NCBI GenBank assembly: GCA_949317995.1 | Contig: OX439046.1 | Location: 55,469,774-55,533,773 of the forward strand | From: Acholoe squamosa | Taxonomy: Eukaryota > Annelida > Polychaeta > Phyllodocida > Polynoidae | Length of the DNA: 64,000 nt | Direction of reading: 5' to 3' | Shown: positions 37,212-45,344 of the stretch, piece after piece | Numbering within the stretch: position 1 is the stretch's first letter | How the letters are laid out: each line of letters opens with the position of its first letter | The notes under the pieces: model-generated | Told to the model about the DNA's origin: nothing | Databases searched by the model: none | Seen by the model: the letters and a program-made list of their open reading frames with translations, nothing else | Made by a program: the position numbers and the translations under genes

Positions 37212-38809
37212 TCTCTAGCAAAGTGGCCGTGCTGTTTACAGTTGAAGCAAGGCCCGTTGTTGCTAGGGTTGTGGCTGGGACTGTGGCTAGGACTACGCGA
37301 TGGAGGCCTGCCAGGGTAGGGGCTTGGAGGACGAGAGACCCTGACTTCAGCAAGGTACTTAACTAGCACCTTTCTGATGGTTTCCTCCAAATCCGCATCT
37401 TGTGTACCCCGCTCAATCTTTGCAACTGTTGGCACGTCCTCACTGGGTGCAAAGGTAACACCCCTCAACTTCTTGTCTCCATATATAAATCTAGTATTAT
37501 GAATGGAGCTTCTGACCCTTTTTATAGCTGCTTTCATGGTCTTGGGAGGGTCTCCATTGTCAATTGCAGAAAGAGCTGCCCCACGGTCTGCGCAGCCCCG
37601 CAGGAAGGCATCCATGGCTGCCCTCTCAATTGTCTGCTCTGAATCCCCATGAAACCCTTCCCGAGCAAGATTCAGACAGCGTTGAGAAAATGCATCCAGA
37701 GACTCCTCTGTCTCCTGCTTGAGAGCCTGAAGCTCCCGTCTTGCAGTTTCTGGCTGATTTCGAGACCCAAAGCGTTCCTTCAAGGCCTTTCTAAGTTTCC
37801 GATAGTCTCGCCTTTTGGACTTAGGTAGAGACCCAAAAAACTCAAGGGCATCATCTCGGAGATGTTGGACAAGCAACCTGAGAGACTCCTCCTCACTGAA
37901 CCCTGCAACAGTCTGCTTAAACTGTTCACAATAGACCTGCCACTTCACTTTGCCATCATATGTAGGTATCTTGCCCAGTGGTTTTTGAGACTGTCGAGAT
38001 AGAGGGACTGGGCTAGAATCGCTACTCGATGAAGTGGAATCTGACTCAGATAGAGGAGATGAACATCTTGCCCGTGATCCCCTCTGGTTAGTCCTACCCC
38101 GCAGATGCTGTGGATCATTCAGACTTGAGTCAGCAGGAGGATCAGTATGTATCCTGCGAGTGGTAGGAACATAAACTGCATCCTGGACCTGCTGGTAACC
38201 ATCTGGACCACGGACTGGTGACATATGTGTTACAGGTGTCTCTAAAGGAGGCAGCAGCCTGGCACTGTTGGGGGTACTGGTACGAGGTGGCGCGGCCTGC
38301 GCGGTATCAAGAGTTTTGGGGGTAGACTGTAACCTGGTCTCAAACAGGGCAGTGAACGTTTTTAAGGAGCGCAACAACTCCTCATCAGATGAGGTAGCCG
38401 GCATGACAATGGAAGATGCTGCGGCCTGGGTCAGTTTAGAAGACTGACTGGAGCTTTCTAGAGACTGTATTTTTTCATTTGCAAGTCTAAGCTTATCCTC
38501 TGCCTCCCTTTTCTGAGCCTCCATTGTCTTATTTCGAGCCTCCATATCCAATAACCTAGCATGAAGGTCTAGGGACCCTTGAGAACCAGCAACGTTTGTA
38601 GATGGTTTAGTTACCCCACAAATTATTCGACCAGTTTCGAAGGCCTGTTTCAGGCTAGAGACGACCTGTGCGTCCAAGTGTCGCGTCATACTGGGAAAGT
38701 CAGTGAAAGGCCCATGAGTCCGTACACAGTCTATCACAAGCTGAGCCCGTTGCTGACCAATTCCCTTGATGGACTGCAGCTCAGCCAGGGAAGCAGTGTT
38801 AATATCCAT
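37154..38809 (-). CDS. gag: Gag polyprotein with N-terminal helix-hairpin-helix and CCHC knuckle
   Basis: 551 residues from the first ATG (38809). Residues 2-35 form a ComEA-type helix-hairpin-helix, INTASLAEL..IKGIGQQRAQ..I, normally a sequence-nonspecific DNA-binding motif. Next come a coiled-coil-like segment (about 75-110), a low-complexity Ser/Pro/Arg linker, and a capsid-like domain (about 270-420) of Ty3/gypsy type with KWQVYCEQF, LLVQHLRDDALEFF and LRKALKERFG landmarks. A zinc knuckle C-x2-C-x4-H-x4-C closes the protein (521-534). The frame is intact. Gag forms the particle of LTR retrotransposons and binds its RNA. An HhH at the Gag N-terminus is unusual to my knowledge. A captured host or transposon Gag gene is an alternative, but the adjoining protease argues for a retroelement. 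Confidence 0.85.
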   Translation of the reverse strand: MDINTASLAELQSIKGIGQQRAQLVIDCVRTHGPFTDFPSMTRHLDAQVVSSLKQAFETGRIICGVTKPSTNVAGSQGSLDLHARLLDMEARNKTMEAQKREAEDKLRLANEKIQSLESSSQSSKLTQAAASSIVMPATSSDEELLRSLKTFTALFETRLQSTPKTLDTAQAAPPRTSTPNSARLLPPLETPVTHMSPVRGPDGYQQVQDAVYVPTTRRIHTDPPADSSLNDPQHLRGRTNQRGSRARCSSPLSESDSTSSSSDSSPVPLSRQSQKPLGKIPTYDGKVKWQVYCEQFKQTVAGFSEEESLRLLVQHLRDDALEFFGSLPKSKRRDYRKLRKALKERFGSRNQPETARRELQALKQETEESLDAFSQRCLNLAREGFHGDSEQTIERAAMDAFLRGCADRGAALSAIDNGDPPKTMKAAIKRVRSSIHNTRFIYGDKKLRGVTFAPSEDVPTVAKIERGTQDADLEETIRKVLVKYLAEVRVSRPPSPYPGRPPSRSPSHSPSHNPSNNGPCFNCKQHGHFARECPVPKPLQAPASPKKSEN

Positions 38810-39816
38810 GGCTGATGCTATAGGTAGGGATGTGGCAATAATCAACGATAAGATTAAGATGGAATAACCCCAGTGGAAGAAGTGTCAAAGAAATTCTCCT
38901 TAAGACTAGACAAAGTATCACTGGCCAATCAGATGGGATTACAAGCAATAATGAGAAGACTGATACATCAACTTGGATTGAATGCAGTATAGTGTTAAAT
39001 TCAACAAAAATACCAAAATGGGATTATGCATAAACCTCAATGGGAGAGACACGCTGGGTACTGAAAGATGTCACTTAGAAGTGAATGCAGTATAGTCCCA
39101 ACTAATCAATCAAGCGACTTGAAGACATATACTTATCATAGGGTGTAATCTCTATATTATGCAATGTTGTAACACAAGGTGCTGAATGAAGTATATAGTT
39201 GATATTGAATATGAGGATGGCCAGACAAATCAGCACCAAACAAATGCAACCTTAAACTGGATGAAGTATAGGTAATACTGAATGTGAGGATGGCCTGTAC
39301 ACATAAGTTGCAATAGTACAAACAGCTACCACCTAAAGCTAATTTAAGTATAGATGATATTGAAACAGTGAATGAGCCTGATATGACTGTAAGTGCTGAT
39401 AAAGTTGATAGCAGGAGCCAGCAAGGACTGAACACAATATAGCTCCCAATAGTCAATCAGATGCCTCAACAGATTGGCTATGATGGCCAACTAGTATACA
39501 GTAGAGTATCCGAAGTGCCACTCAAAAACAGTTGACTTATAAGGTGAGCTGACTGTGTCACTTAGAGCTAAACACAGTATAGAATAAAGGGTTGCCTTAA
39601 TGAGAAAGGTAAGGCAGGTAACAATACATAGATGTGAAATGAGCCTTGCTATACGGTGTAAGAATTGCTTCTTAGGGCTAGACACAGTATAGGTATAAGT
39701 GACTGCTGTGAAAATTGGACAGAACAGTATAATCTGGCTATAATGATAAGTATCTAGAACTTCTTTGACAAACACCCAGAGTACACAGTTCTACTGAATG
39801 ACAGAAACAAGTGTCA
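38810..39816 (-). repeat. Degenerate repeats upstream of gag
   Basis: A short motif, (A/G)(A/C)A(C/T)(G/A)(C/A)AGTATAG, recurs about every 60-150 bp (for example 38980, 39085, 39265, 39435, 39570 and 39685), with longer shared text such as GAATGTGAGGATGGCC. It lies 5' of gag on the coding strand, so it may be the leader/LTR region of the same retroelement. Similar GTATAG text reappears beyond the Polinton at about 58380. No LTR ends or primer-binding site could be fixed. Confidence 0.45.
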
Positions 39817-39822
39817 GCTAGG
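39817..39822. repeat. Target-site duplication GCTAGG (left)
   Basis: The 6 bp directly outside the left terminal repeat are repeated exactly at 58253-58258. Six bp is the duplication length produced by Polinton integrases. The intact match indicates that the two ends belong to one insertion. Confidence 0.9.
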
Positions 39823-40254
39823 AGTAGTATATACATGCAAACTGAGCGCAATGGATTAGCTACTAACTAGGTCATGACCTACTGGTAGACCGGAAGTGAC
39901 CTAGTTTCAGCCAATCAGAGGGCTGGATTTGACAGGAAGTGACGTCATAAGGTCATGACCTAGTTTTTTCGACCAATCAGAGAGCTGGATTCCATTTGAC
40001 CTAGTGACCTGACCTAGTTGCATAAATTAAAAGAATTGTGCAATACCTAGAGCTGACCTACTTACAAACCGGAAGTGACCTACTAACCTACTTGCAAAAA
40101 CGTATGACCTACGTATGAGGGTGTATTGTGCAATCCTTGAAACAAATTACACAATAACCATGACTCATTTTCTGATGCAATGTTCCTATGAATTTACGCA
40201 ATACTTATGACTCACTATTTTGATATGAGATTAAATGCAACAAAGACACAACTC
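39823..40254 (+). repeat. Polinton left terminal inverted repeat with regulatory-like sites
   Basis: The outer 290 bp match the complement of the right end closely. The inner part is more diverged, with small indels. It contains two perfect AGGTCATGACCT palindromes (39869-39880, 39950-39961), several further TGACCT/AGGTCA half-sites, a TGACGTCA (39940-39947) and two CCAATCAGAG boxes (about 39911 and 39973). AGGTCA is the nuclear-receptor half-site, and CCAAT and CRE are common promoter boxes. Whether these act as promoter, terminal-protein or integrase sites is unknown. Confidence 0.85.
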
Positions 40255-40274
40255 GGTTTTTTTAATTCAATCTT

Positions 40275-40280
40275 TTTATT
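40275..40280 (-). terminator. Poly(A) signal for the leftward gene block
   Basis: AATAAA on the minus strand (TTTATT on the plus), followed by A/T runs, 78 bp past the last stop of the leftward genes and just inside the terminal repeat. It is the only such signal I noticed downstream of the block. Confidence 0.6.
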
Positions 40281-40357
40281 TTTTTCTTCCTATCAGAGTA
40301 CATGCTAGGTATGAATCATTATAATCAGATATGCTTTGCAAGCAGAGTACATGGATA

Positions 40358-40672
40358 TTATATGGAAAATGAATTCTTGTTGCAGTACCAACTGCACCCG
40401 GTCTTGGCTGGAGTAGGACTTTGACTACGGTCCTCTAAGGCCCGCATTCTCTCCATTAAATCCTTTAAGGCCTTTCTTCCTATGTCGTTCTCCTCCAGGG
40501 CTACCACTTTGTCCATTAACTCGGCCATGATGATGAGAATCTTGTCTATTACTTCCGCCGTGCTCTGAAGTCCGTCTATCACGTCCAGTTCACGTTTAAC
40601 TTTTCCTTTCACCAAAAGATTGCTCACGTCTGCTTTGACTGCTACTTCTTCTGGACTCATCTCGAAATTCAT
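40358..40672 (-). CDS. Small helical Polinton protein downstream of protease
   Basis: 104 residues from the ATG at 40672. That ATG overlaps the protease stop as ATGA, so the upstream extension of this frame into protease DNA (to 40783) is probably not used. The protein is Glu/Lys/Leu-rich and predicted alpha-helical: VIDKILIIMAELMDKVVALE followed by KALKDLMERMRALED looks like coiled coil at about residues 40-80. The tail is Ser/Pro-rich and ends in a Cys-containing segment. The position at the end of the capsid cluster suggests a minor virion or scaffold component. I do not recognise a family. Translation may occur by stop-start coupling. Confidence 0.65.
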   Translation of the reverse strand: MNFEMSPEEVAVKADVSNLLVKGKVKRELDVIDGLQSTAEVIDKILIIMAELMDKVVALEENDIGRKALKDLMERMRALEDRSQSPTPAKTGCSWYCNKNSFSI

Positions 40673-41133
40673 TGCCTCTTCTTCTCTCTTTTTCTCAGGA
40701 AGGGCCTGACTATTTTGTCCATTAAGTTGAAGGGGACCTGAGAAAACCTTTTCACAGTGTGGTGTGGATCCTTGGTCCGACATGTTTCTATGAGGAAGTT
40801 AATGCAGTGGGCTCCACACGTTTTAGCGTAAAAGTTTTGCACTTGTTTTCTGCTGAACGACCCATGACCATCTGACGACTTTTGCATGAACCTCTGGTGA
40901 TATATAGTAAACGGAGGTAAGCCATAGGGATCAAAGTAGAATACATTCCCGTTATGAGAAACGTAAAATGCCACCCAGTGCTGACCAGGTTTAGAGCTTG
41001 GATCTGTGTTACTGACGAAACATGTAGAGGGAATTGGTTTTTTAGGACATTGATTACTGGCAAAAGTTCCCAGGTAGAACCGCCTTGTGTGTGGATGGTT
41101 TCCCAGTGCACCTGTTATGTCTGAAGTTCTCAT
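40669..41133 (-). CDS. PRO: Adenain-type maturation cysteine protease
   Basis: 154 residues. Catalytic residues in adenovirus-protease order are visible: His52 in GQHWVAFY, Asp68 in YFDPYG, Gln99 and Cys106 in TCGAHC. Adenain and the related Ulp1-fold proteases process capsid and core precursors during virion maturation. This gene is one of the Polinton hallmarks. It starts 7 bp after the hexon stop and its own stop overlaps the next ATG. The size is in the usual short range for Polinton proteases. The C-terminus is basic (RPFLRKREKKRQ). The frame is intact with all catalytic residues, so activity is plausible. Confidence 0.93.
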   Translation of the reverse strand: MRTSDITGALGNHPHTRRFYLGTFASNQCPKKPIPSTCFVSNTDPSSKPGQHWVAFYVSHNGNVFYFDPYGLPPFTIYHQRFMQKSSDGHGSFSRKQVQNFYAKTCGAHCINFLIETCRTKDPHHTVKRFSQVPFNLMDKIVRPFLRKREKKRQ

Positions 41134-41140
41134 TTTTTTC

Positions 41141-42457
41141 TCAGTTCATGTGGTAGTCTGTGACAGGAAGACAGTCAGCCGTTAGTTGGATGTTGTTGTC
41201 GTAGAAGGAACACAAGACGGCAGATATGGCGTGAGTAGTCGGGGCGGCAAACCTAAGGGAAATGCCCAGCTTTCCTTGCTTGATGAGATTTATACGACTG
41301 TCTTCAGGTGCTCTGTCTGGGGTGAGGTCGAAAACAAAGAAGGAATATCCATCTTTGAAATCTTCCAAAGTTATGCCACAGTCTTGCCCCAAAGCCGACA
41401 GCCCACTGTCTATGAACATTTGACTGTAGGCTCTGATGCAGTTGCCTGTTTCGAAGTCGGTCTTCAACTCAAACTTTTGATCGTCATATCTCACACATAT
41501 TTCCTTCACGTTGAAATGCCTGCAGTTGAAAGGATTTTCTGTCTTAGTCCCAGCAGCTGCTGTTTCCTTTATCATACACAAGACTATCCTGGTGGGGATC
41601 TGAGTAGTGTCAGGTTGAGTCCAACTGTAGTCTTGTGAGCCGCCGTCCAAAGTGTGTTTAGTTACTTTACACCTGGCTATGTGATAGTTGAAAGGGCCCC
41701 AATGTGGATTCCTGACACTGCTGACGTGAGTTTTCACCACCTCGTCGTCGACACATTTTTGGAGAAGTGTCATTTCAGCTTTGGTGATTTTGACCCAGTA
41801 GTTTTGATCGGCTGCTTGCATCATGTAGTAATTGGGCTGATTTTTTTCAAATATGAACTTGATTTCACAGTTCGGAGGCAGCACCTTGCACTGTTTAATT
41901 AAATCCAGGTGCGGCTTCATTACTAAGGCATGCTTGTTGCGGGCACTGAACTCTGCTCTCCGTGCCGTCCATCCAGCATTTTCGCCCGCTCTGGCTTCCA
42001 TGTGACCACAGGTGTCTTTCATGTACTTTTGACACCCTTTCAACCGAGTCTCTTTGTCTTCTTTGTTGCAACAAATTGTGTCCAAAATGTAGGCCTTGAG
42101 ACCATAGTCTTCATTGTTGCCGGTGACTTTCTCCCCATTTATCAGCAACTGGCAGGAAGCAAAGAGAGCGTGTGCCAAGTTGTTGACTGGAGCAGCTTCT
42201 ATGCCTACGGCAAGGTGAGTTGTTCCGTCTGCCGCCACGGCTTCCAGTTCCATGTACAGCTCAGTTTCTGAGAGGTCTGTGTACAGGTTGCTTGGTTCGA
42301 AGGTGAAGTCAAATGATTCAGTGTGTGGAGTCAGGGCATTGTTGGTAGTTTTGGTTATTTTTTGACATTTTAATATGTCCTTTTGAGTGACAGGCAAGGC
42401 GTGTAGGTCTAGTTCACCTACTGCACATACCTGACCCTTGGGATGAAGGAGACTCAT
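41141..42457 (-). CDS. MCP: Major capsid protein (double jelly roll, hexon-like)
   Basis: 438 residues. The overall pattern matches Polinton major capsids: an N-terminal segment on ligand-like strands (FDFTFEPSNLYTDLSETELY), INGEKV followed by a tyrosine-rich loop, and the C-terminal signature GYSFFVFDLTPD leading to GKLGISLRFA. In this family the two jelly rolls build pseudo-hexameric capsomers of an icosahedral shell, as in adenovirus hexon. It lies between the pX-like gene (2-bp gap upstream) and the protease (7-bp gap downstream). No break is seen. The assignment rests on recognised sequence pattern and cluster position, not on a structural comparison. Confidence 0.93.
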   Translation of the reverse strand: MSLLHPKGQVCAVGELDLHALPVTQKDILKCQKITKTTNNALTPHTESFDFTFEPSNLYTDLSETELYMELEAVAADGTTHLAVGIEAAPVNNLAHALFASCQLLINGEKVTGNNEDYGLKAYILDTICCNKEDKETRLKGCQKYMKDTCGHMEARAGENAGWTARRAEFSARNKHALVMKPHLDLIKQCKVLPPNCEIKFIFEKNQPNYYMMQAADQNYWVKITKAEMTLLQKCVDDEVVKTHVSSVRNPHWGPFNYHIARCKVTKHTLDGGSQDYSWTQPDTTQIPTRIVLCMIKETAAAGTKTENPFNCRHFNVKEICVRYDDQKFELKTDFETGNCIRAYSQMFIDSGLSALGQDCGITLEDFKDGYSFFVFDLTPDRAPEDSRINLIKQGKLGISLRFAAPTTHAISAVLCSFYDNNIQLTADCLPVTDYHMN

Positions 42458-42459
42458 GA

Positions 42460-42930
42460 CTAGAACAAGGTCCTTCCTCTAGCTTGTCCTCTGCCTCTGC
42501 CGCGTTGCCCCTTACGTCCTCCGCGCTTGCCGGTTGCTCGTCGTTTGACTGGAGGAGGTTCAGATGTACCTTTTATGTATCCTTGAGCAGAAGAAGCAGC
42601 CCTTTTGAGTAAGTTCTTCCCTGTAGCTTTACTTCTCCTAACTACACTTTTCTTGAAGTTTTTTCCTGTTACCACGTCGGACAAGACTCCAGCTCCTGTA
42701 GTAAGCAAGGCTTTGCCTGCAGATTTGGCAGCCGAGCGTCCTATTTTACTTAAGAGGGGAACAGCTCCTCTCAGTAAACCACCTATTAACGAACCAAGTC
42801 CGTGCCCTCTTTGTCTGCCCCTGCCACCGTACGCTGGTAAAGCACCGTTCCCAAACTGTGATTTTCTGTAGTATTCAGCGTACTGACCCCTAGGGGCCAG
42901 GTATGGAGGTGTTCCATAGTAGTGAAGCAT
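42460..42930 (-). CDS. Basic core protein, pX/pVI-like
   Basis: 156 residues, very rich in Gly, Arg, Lys and Ala. An early GLGSLIGGLLRGAVPLLSKI segment (about residues 45-64) is an amphipathic/membrane-active-type helix. The C-terminus is an Arg/Gly/Lys tail (KRGGRKGQRGRGRGQ) suited to DNA packing. The start is Tyr/Pro-rich. Adenoviruses have similar small basic core and cement proteins (pVII, pX, pVI), and adintovirus-type elements carry a comparable gene beside hexon. Function as DNA-condensing or endosome-lytic minor virion protein is inferred. A protease site was not identified with confidence. Confidence 0.8.
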   Translation of the reverse strand: MLHYYGTPPYLAPRGQYAEYYRKSQFGNGALPAYGGRGRQRGHGLGSLIGGLLRGAVPLLSKIGRSAAKSAGKALLTTGAGVLSDVVTGKNFKKSVVRRSKATGKNLLKRAASSAQGYIKGTSEPPPVKRRATGKRGGRKGQRGRGRGQARGRTLF

Positions 42931-42942
42931 GGTAATATACTC

Positions 42943-44280
42943 CTATCCTTGAAGAGGTCTGAAGGCAAGTACCACCGACACTGATCCGCTTTCAAATGGT
43001 ATAGGTTCCCCAGTCTTGTCTCTTAAGTATATCCCTATCTGTCTGAAGGTGGTTTTAGTGACTGGCAGATATATCAAGTTCTGGAAACTTATGGTCTGCA
43101 TGTCACCGTTGTAGCGATTTATGTTGATTTGCCTCAGAAGGGGTGCTTTAGAATCACCCACAAGACTGTGCTTGACTATGTCAGAGTACACGAAAGCACA
43201 TCGACTTTTGAACTGAAGGTCTACCACGTAGGGGCTTTGTGTCTTTCCACTTAGGAAAACACTTCCGTCAAAACCTAATTGTTTCCCTAAGTTTTCTGGG
43301 AGTTGCATGACCACACCAGGAGGCAAGGAAACTACACTTTTCATTGTGTATTTGTTGTAGTGAAACACGGTGGCTTTGTTGTTTTTCCTGTAGTTTCTTA
43401 GTTTTCTCACCAACATGCTCTGTAGTTTATTTATGGTCCTGTTCAAGTATCCTATCAACTCTGAGTTGCTTTCCAGGTTCACACCTTCTAAGGCAAACAT
43501 ATTGTAGATACTACCTTCCTTGAAGTAATACTTAGACAGGTATCTGCTAATTTCCTTGAAGCGTGTACATATTTTCACAGCCTGTAACTGACTGGGAGAG
43601 AGCGGAGAAACATTAGCAGAGTCTGTGAAGACGGCCTTTTCTTCAAAAAAAGAAAGAGACCTTTTTTCCCTGTCATCCATAGACATCACTTCAGCCACAG
43701 CCGACGATATTTCCCTTTTCTCTCTGCCTGCCGTGTCACGCTCCCCCTCAGCCTCCTCCTCTTCCTTTTCCTCCTTCTCTGGCGTGGGTTGGTTAGAAGT
43801 GAATCCTCCAGATGGCGTCTCAGTCGCAGCAGCAGGAGTTGGTGGACTTTCACTTGCAGGACCAGCAGGAGGAATGGTTTCAGTCGATCCCACAGGGTTG
43901 ACATGACGTAGGTTTTTTGTTATTTTTACTCCTCTCTTCAAAGCAGATTGGGCTGATAAATTTGATGTAGAGCTTGAAGCTCTACTGAAGACACTATGGG
44001 CTCCTGGTTTTTCCAGAGGAAAAAATTCTCTTCTGCGTTTGTTCAATAAAGCTACTACAGAGCGGAGGTTGTTTGTCAGGTCGTTTTCTCCCTGTACCAA
44101 GAGAATGGGTTCTTCTTTGACGTTGTACCACGTGGTAGGACAGGTTATTTCTTGAAGAGCACACTCTAACTGAGTAGGAGAGTTAATGTATTCTGCCAAA
44201 ATTGTATTGTAACTAGTTAAAGTGTTGTCAGGAAAAACGTTCATAGATGAGTTACTAGGTAAAGTTAAGGTAAACGCCAT
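42943..44280 (-). CDS. penton: Penton / minor capsid protein (single jelly roll) with acidic insert
   Basis: 445 residues from the first ATG (44280). The upstream extension begins at a non-ATG codon. The N-terminal part (LPSNSSMNVFPDNTLTSY) and C-terminal part (DLQFKSRCAFVYSDIV ... FRQIGIYLRDKTGEPIPFES) are the recognisable Polinton penton halves. They are separated by a long Pro/Ser/Thr stretch and a Glu/Lys/Arg-rich insert (about residues 165-195). Pentons occupy the fivefold vertices. The insert resembles a surface or flexible loop, but no RGD integrin motif is present. It overlaps the integrase stop by about 16 nt. Confidence 0.88.
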   Translation of the reverse strand: MAFTLTLPSNSSMNVFPDNTLTSYNTILAEYINSPTQLECALQEITCPTTWYNVKEEPILLVQGENDLTNNLRSVVALLNKRRREFFPLEKPGAHSVFSRASSSTSNLSAQSALKRGVKITKNLRHVNPVGSTETIPPAGPASESPPTPAAATETPSGGFTSNQPTPEKEEKEEEEAEGERDTAGREKREISSAVAEVMSMDDREKRSLSFFEEKAVFTDSANVSPLSPSQLQAVKICTRFKEISRYLSKYYFKEGSIYNMFALEGVNLESNSELIGYLNRTINKLQSMLVRKLRNYRKNNKATVFHYNKYTMKSVVSLPPGVVMQLPENLGKQLGFDGSVFLSGKTQSPYVVDLQFKSRCAFVYSDIVKHSLVGDSKAPLLRQININRYNGDMQTISFQNLIYLPVTKTTFRQIGIYLRDKTGEPIPFESGSVSVVLAFRPLQG

Positions 44281-45344
44281 TTGTTTATGTTTTTGACAGG
44301 TTCCCAAGAGTTAAACTTGTCTCCATAACCCTTCCACTTGATCAAGGCTTCTCTTTTCTTGCCTTTTCCTCTGTATTTTACTATTTTTTCTATGTTGTAG
44401 CGTCTTCCGTGACGGACTTGCACCTTCTGGACCTCAGGTTCGTAGAAGCTTCCTTTTATCTCTTCTCCAAGGAGATCTTTCAGGTGGTACCCTTTGGGCG
44501 AAATGTTGTCGACTGTGTATATTTCCTCAGTCCAGTTAGGTTTGTACCCTCTGTTAAATGTTTTCTTTGTTTTCAACATTCGCACTTGATTTTTTTTCTT
44601 CAACTGAAGGACAGGAACTTTTTTCTTTTGAGGTTGATCGTACAACCTGTAGAACAAGACTTCAGAGTTGTCTTTATTTATGTCTGAAGGGGCAGCTCCT
44701 AAGGCTTTGTGGTAAGTCAAATTGTAGGACTTAACCAAGTCGGACAGCAAGTCAACCCATTTGTAGTTATTGAAATGAGAAAAACATCTCCACATTTTTC
44801 CTTGTAAGGTAGAGTTGAACCTTTCGGCTAAGGCACACTTCACGTCGTCGTTCTCTCCTGTGAAAAAATTGATTTTTTGATCTTCACAGTGTTTTTTGAA
44901 AATTTTGTTGACAAACTCTTTGCCCTTGTCAGTTTGAATTTGTTGAGGTTTTCTTTCTTTGCTCATTTTTTTGAAAGCCTCTGTCACGTCATCAGCTCTC
45001 TTACTTTTCACAGGTTGTCCAAAACCATACCTTGAAAAAACATCTATTCCCGCTAGAATGTACTGGTATCCTTTGTTTTCCTTTGAAAATTCTCGCATGT
45101 CTATGAGGTCAAGTTGCCACTGTTTGTCTATGCCCCATGTTTGTGTTTTTCTTCTTGGAAATCTTCTCTTGTAAGGTTTGTGTCTGGTGTAAGCGTCTAC
45201 ATTTTCCAAAGCTTGTTCTATGTTTTTTTTCTTTGTTTTCTTGAAGTGATGACGTTGAAGTTTAGAAACGCTGGTGAAACTTCCAGGTTGTTTAGGATCT
45301 GTGTAAAACCTGAGCACATCTTTTTTCAAAGCCTTGTGCGCCAT
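44265..45344 (-). CDS. INT: DDE integrase with C-terminal chromodomain
   Basis: 359 residues. The retroviral-type catalytic core has Asp79 (QLDLIDM), Asp139 (IQTDKGKEF) and Glu174 (ALAERFNSTLQ), close to the DD35E spacing. A typical Polinton central block (YQYILAGIDVFSRYGF) lies between the first two. The last 44 residues are a chromodomain (YNIEKIVKYRG ... EALIKWKGY ... SWEP). The enzyme joins element ends to host DNA, making the 6-bp duplication. The chromodomain probably tethers it to modified histone tails. It starts inside the last codons of the preceding gene (19-nt overlap). All catalytic residues are present. Confidence 0.95.
   Translation of the reverse strand: MAHKALKKDVLRFYTDPKQPGSFTSVSKLQRHHFKKTKKKNIEQALENVDAYTRHKPYKRRFPRRKTQTWGIDKQWQLDLIDMREFSKENKGYQYILAGIDVFSRYGFGQPVKSKRADDVTEAFKKMSKERKPQQIQTDKGKEFVNKIFKKHCEDQKINFFTGENDDVKCALAERFNSTLQGKMWRCFSHFNNYKWVDLLSDLVKSYNLTYHKALGAAPSDINKDNSEVLFYRLYDQPQKKKVPVLQLKKKNQVRMLKTKKTFNRGYKPNWTEEIYTVDNISPKGYHLKDLLGEEIKGSFYEPEVQKVQVRHGRRYNIEKIVKYRGKGKKREALIKWKGYGDKFNSWEPVKNINKWRLP

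Noticed and set aside
40673..40783. N-terminal extension of the small helical ORF into the protease
   Set aside because: An in-frame ATG at 40672 overlaps the protease stop exactly, and the upstream part is antisense-free but simply translates protease DNA in another frame.
41186..42271. Plus-strand open frames opposite the major capsid gene
   Set aside because: Antisense shadows of a well-supported capsid frame. The same holds for frames opposite gag, penton, integrase and PolB.
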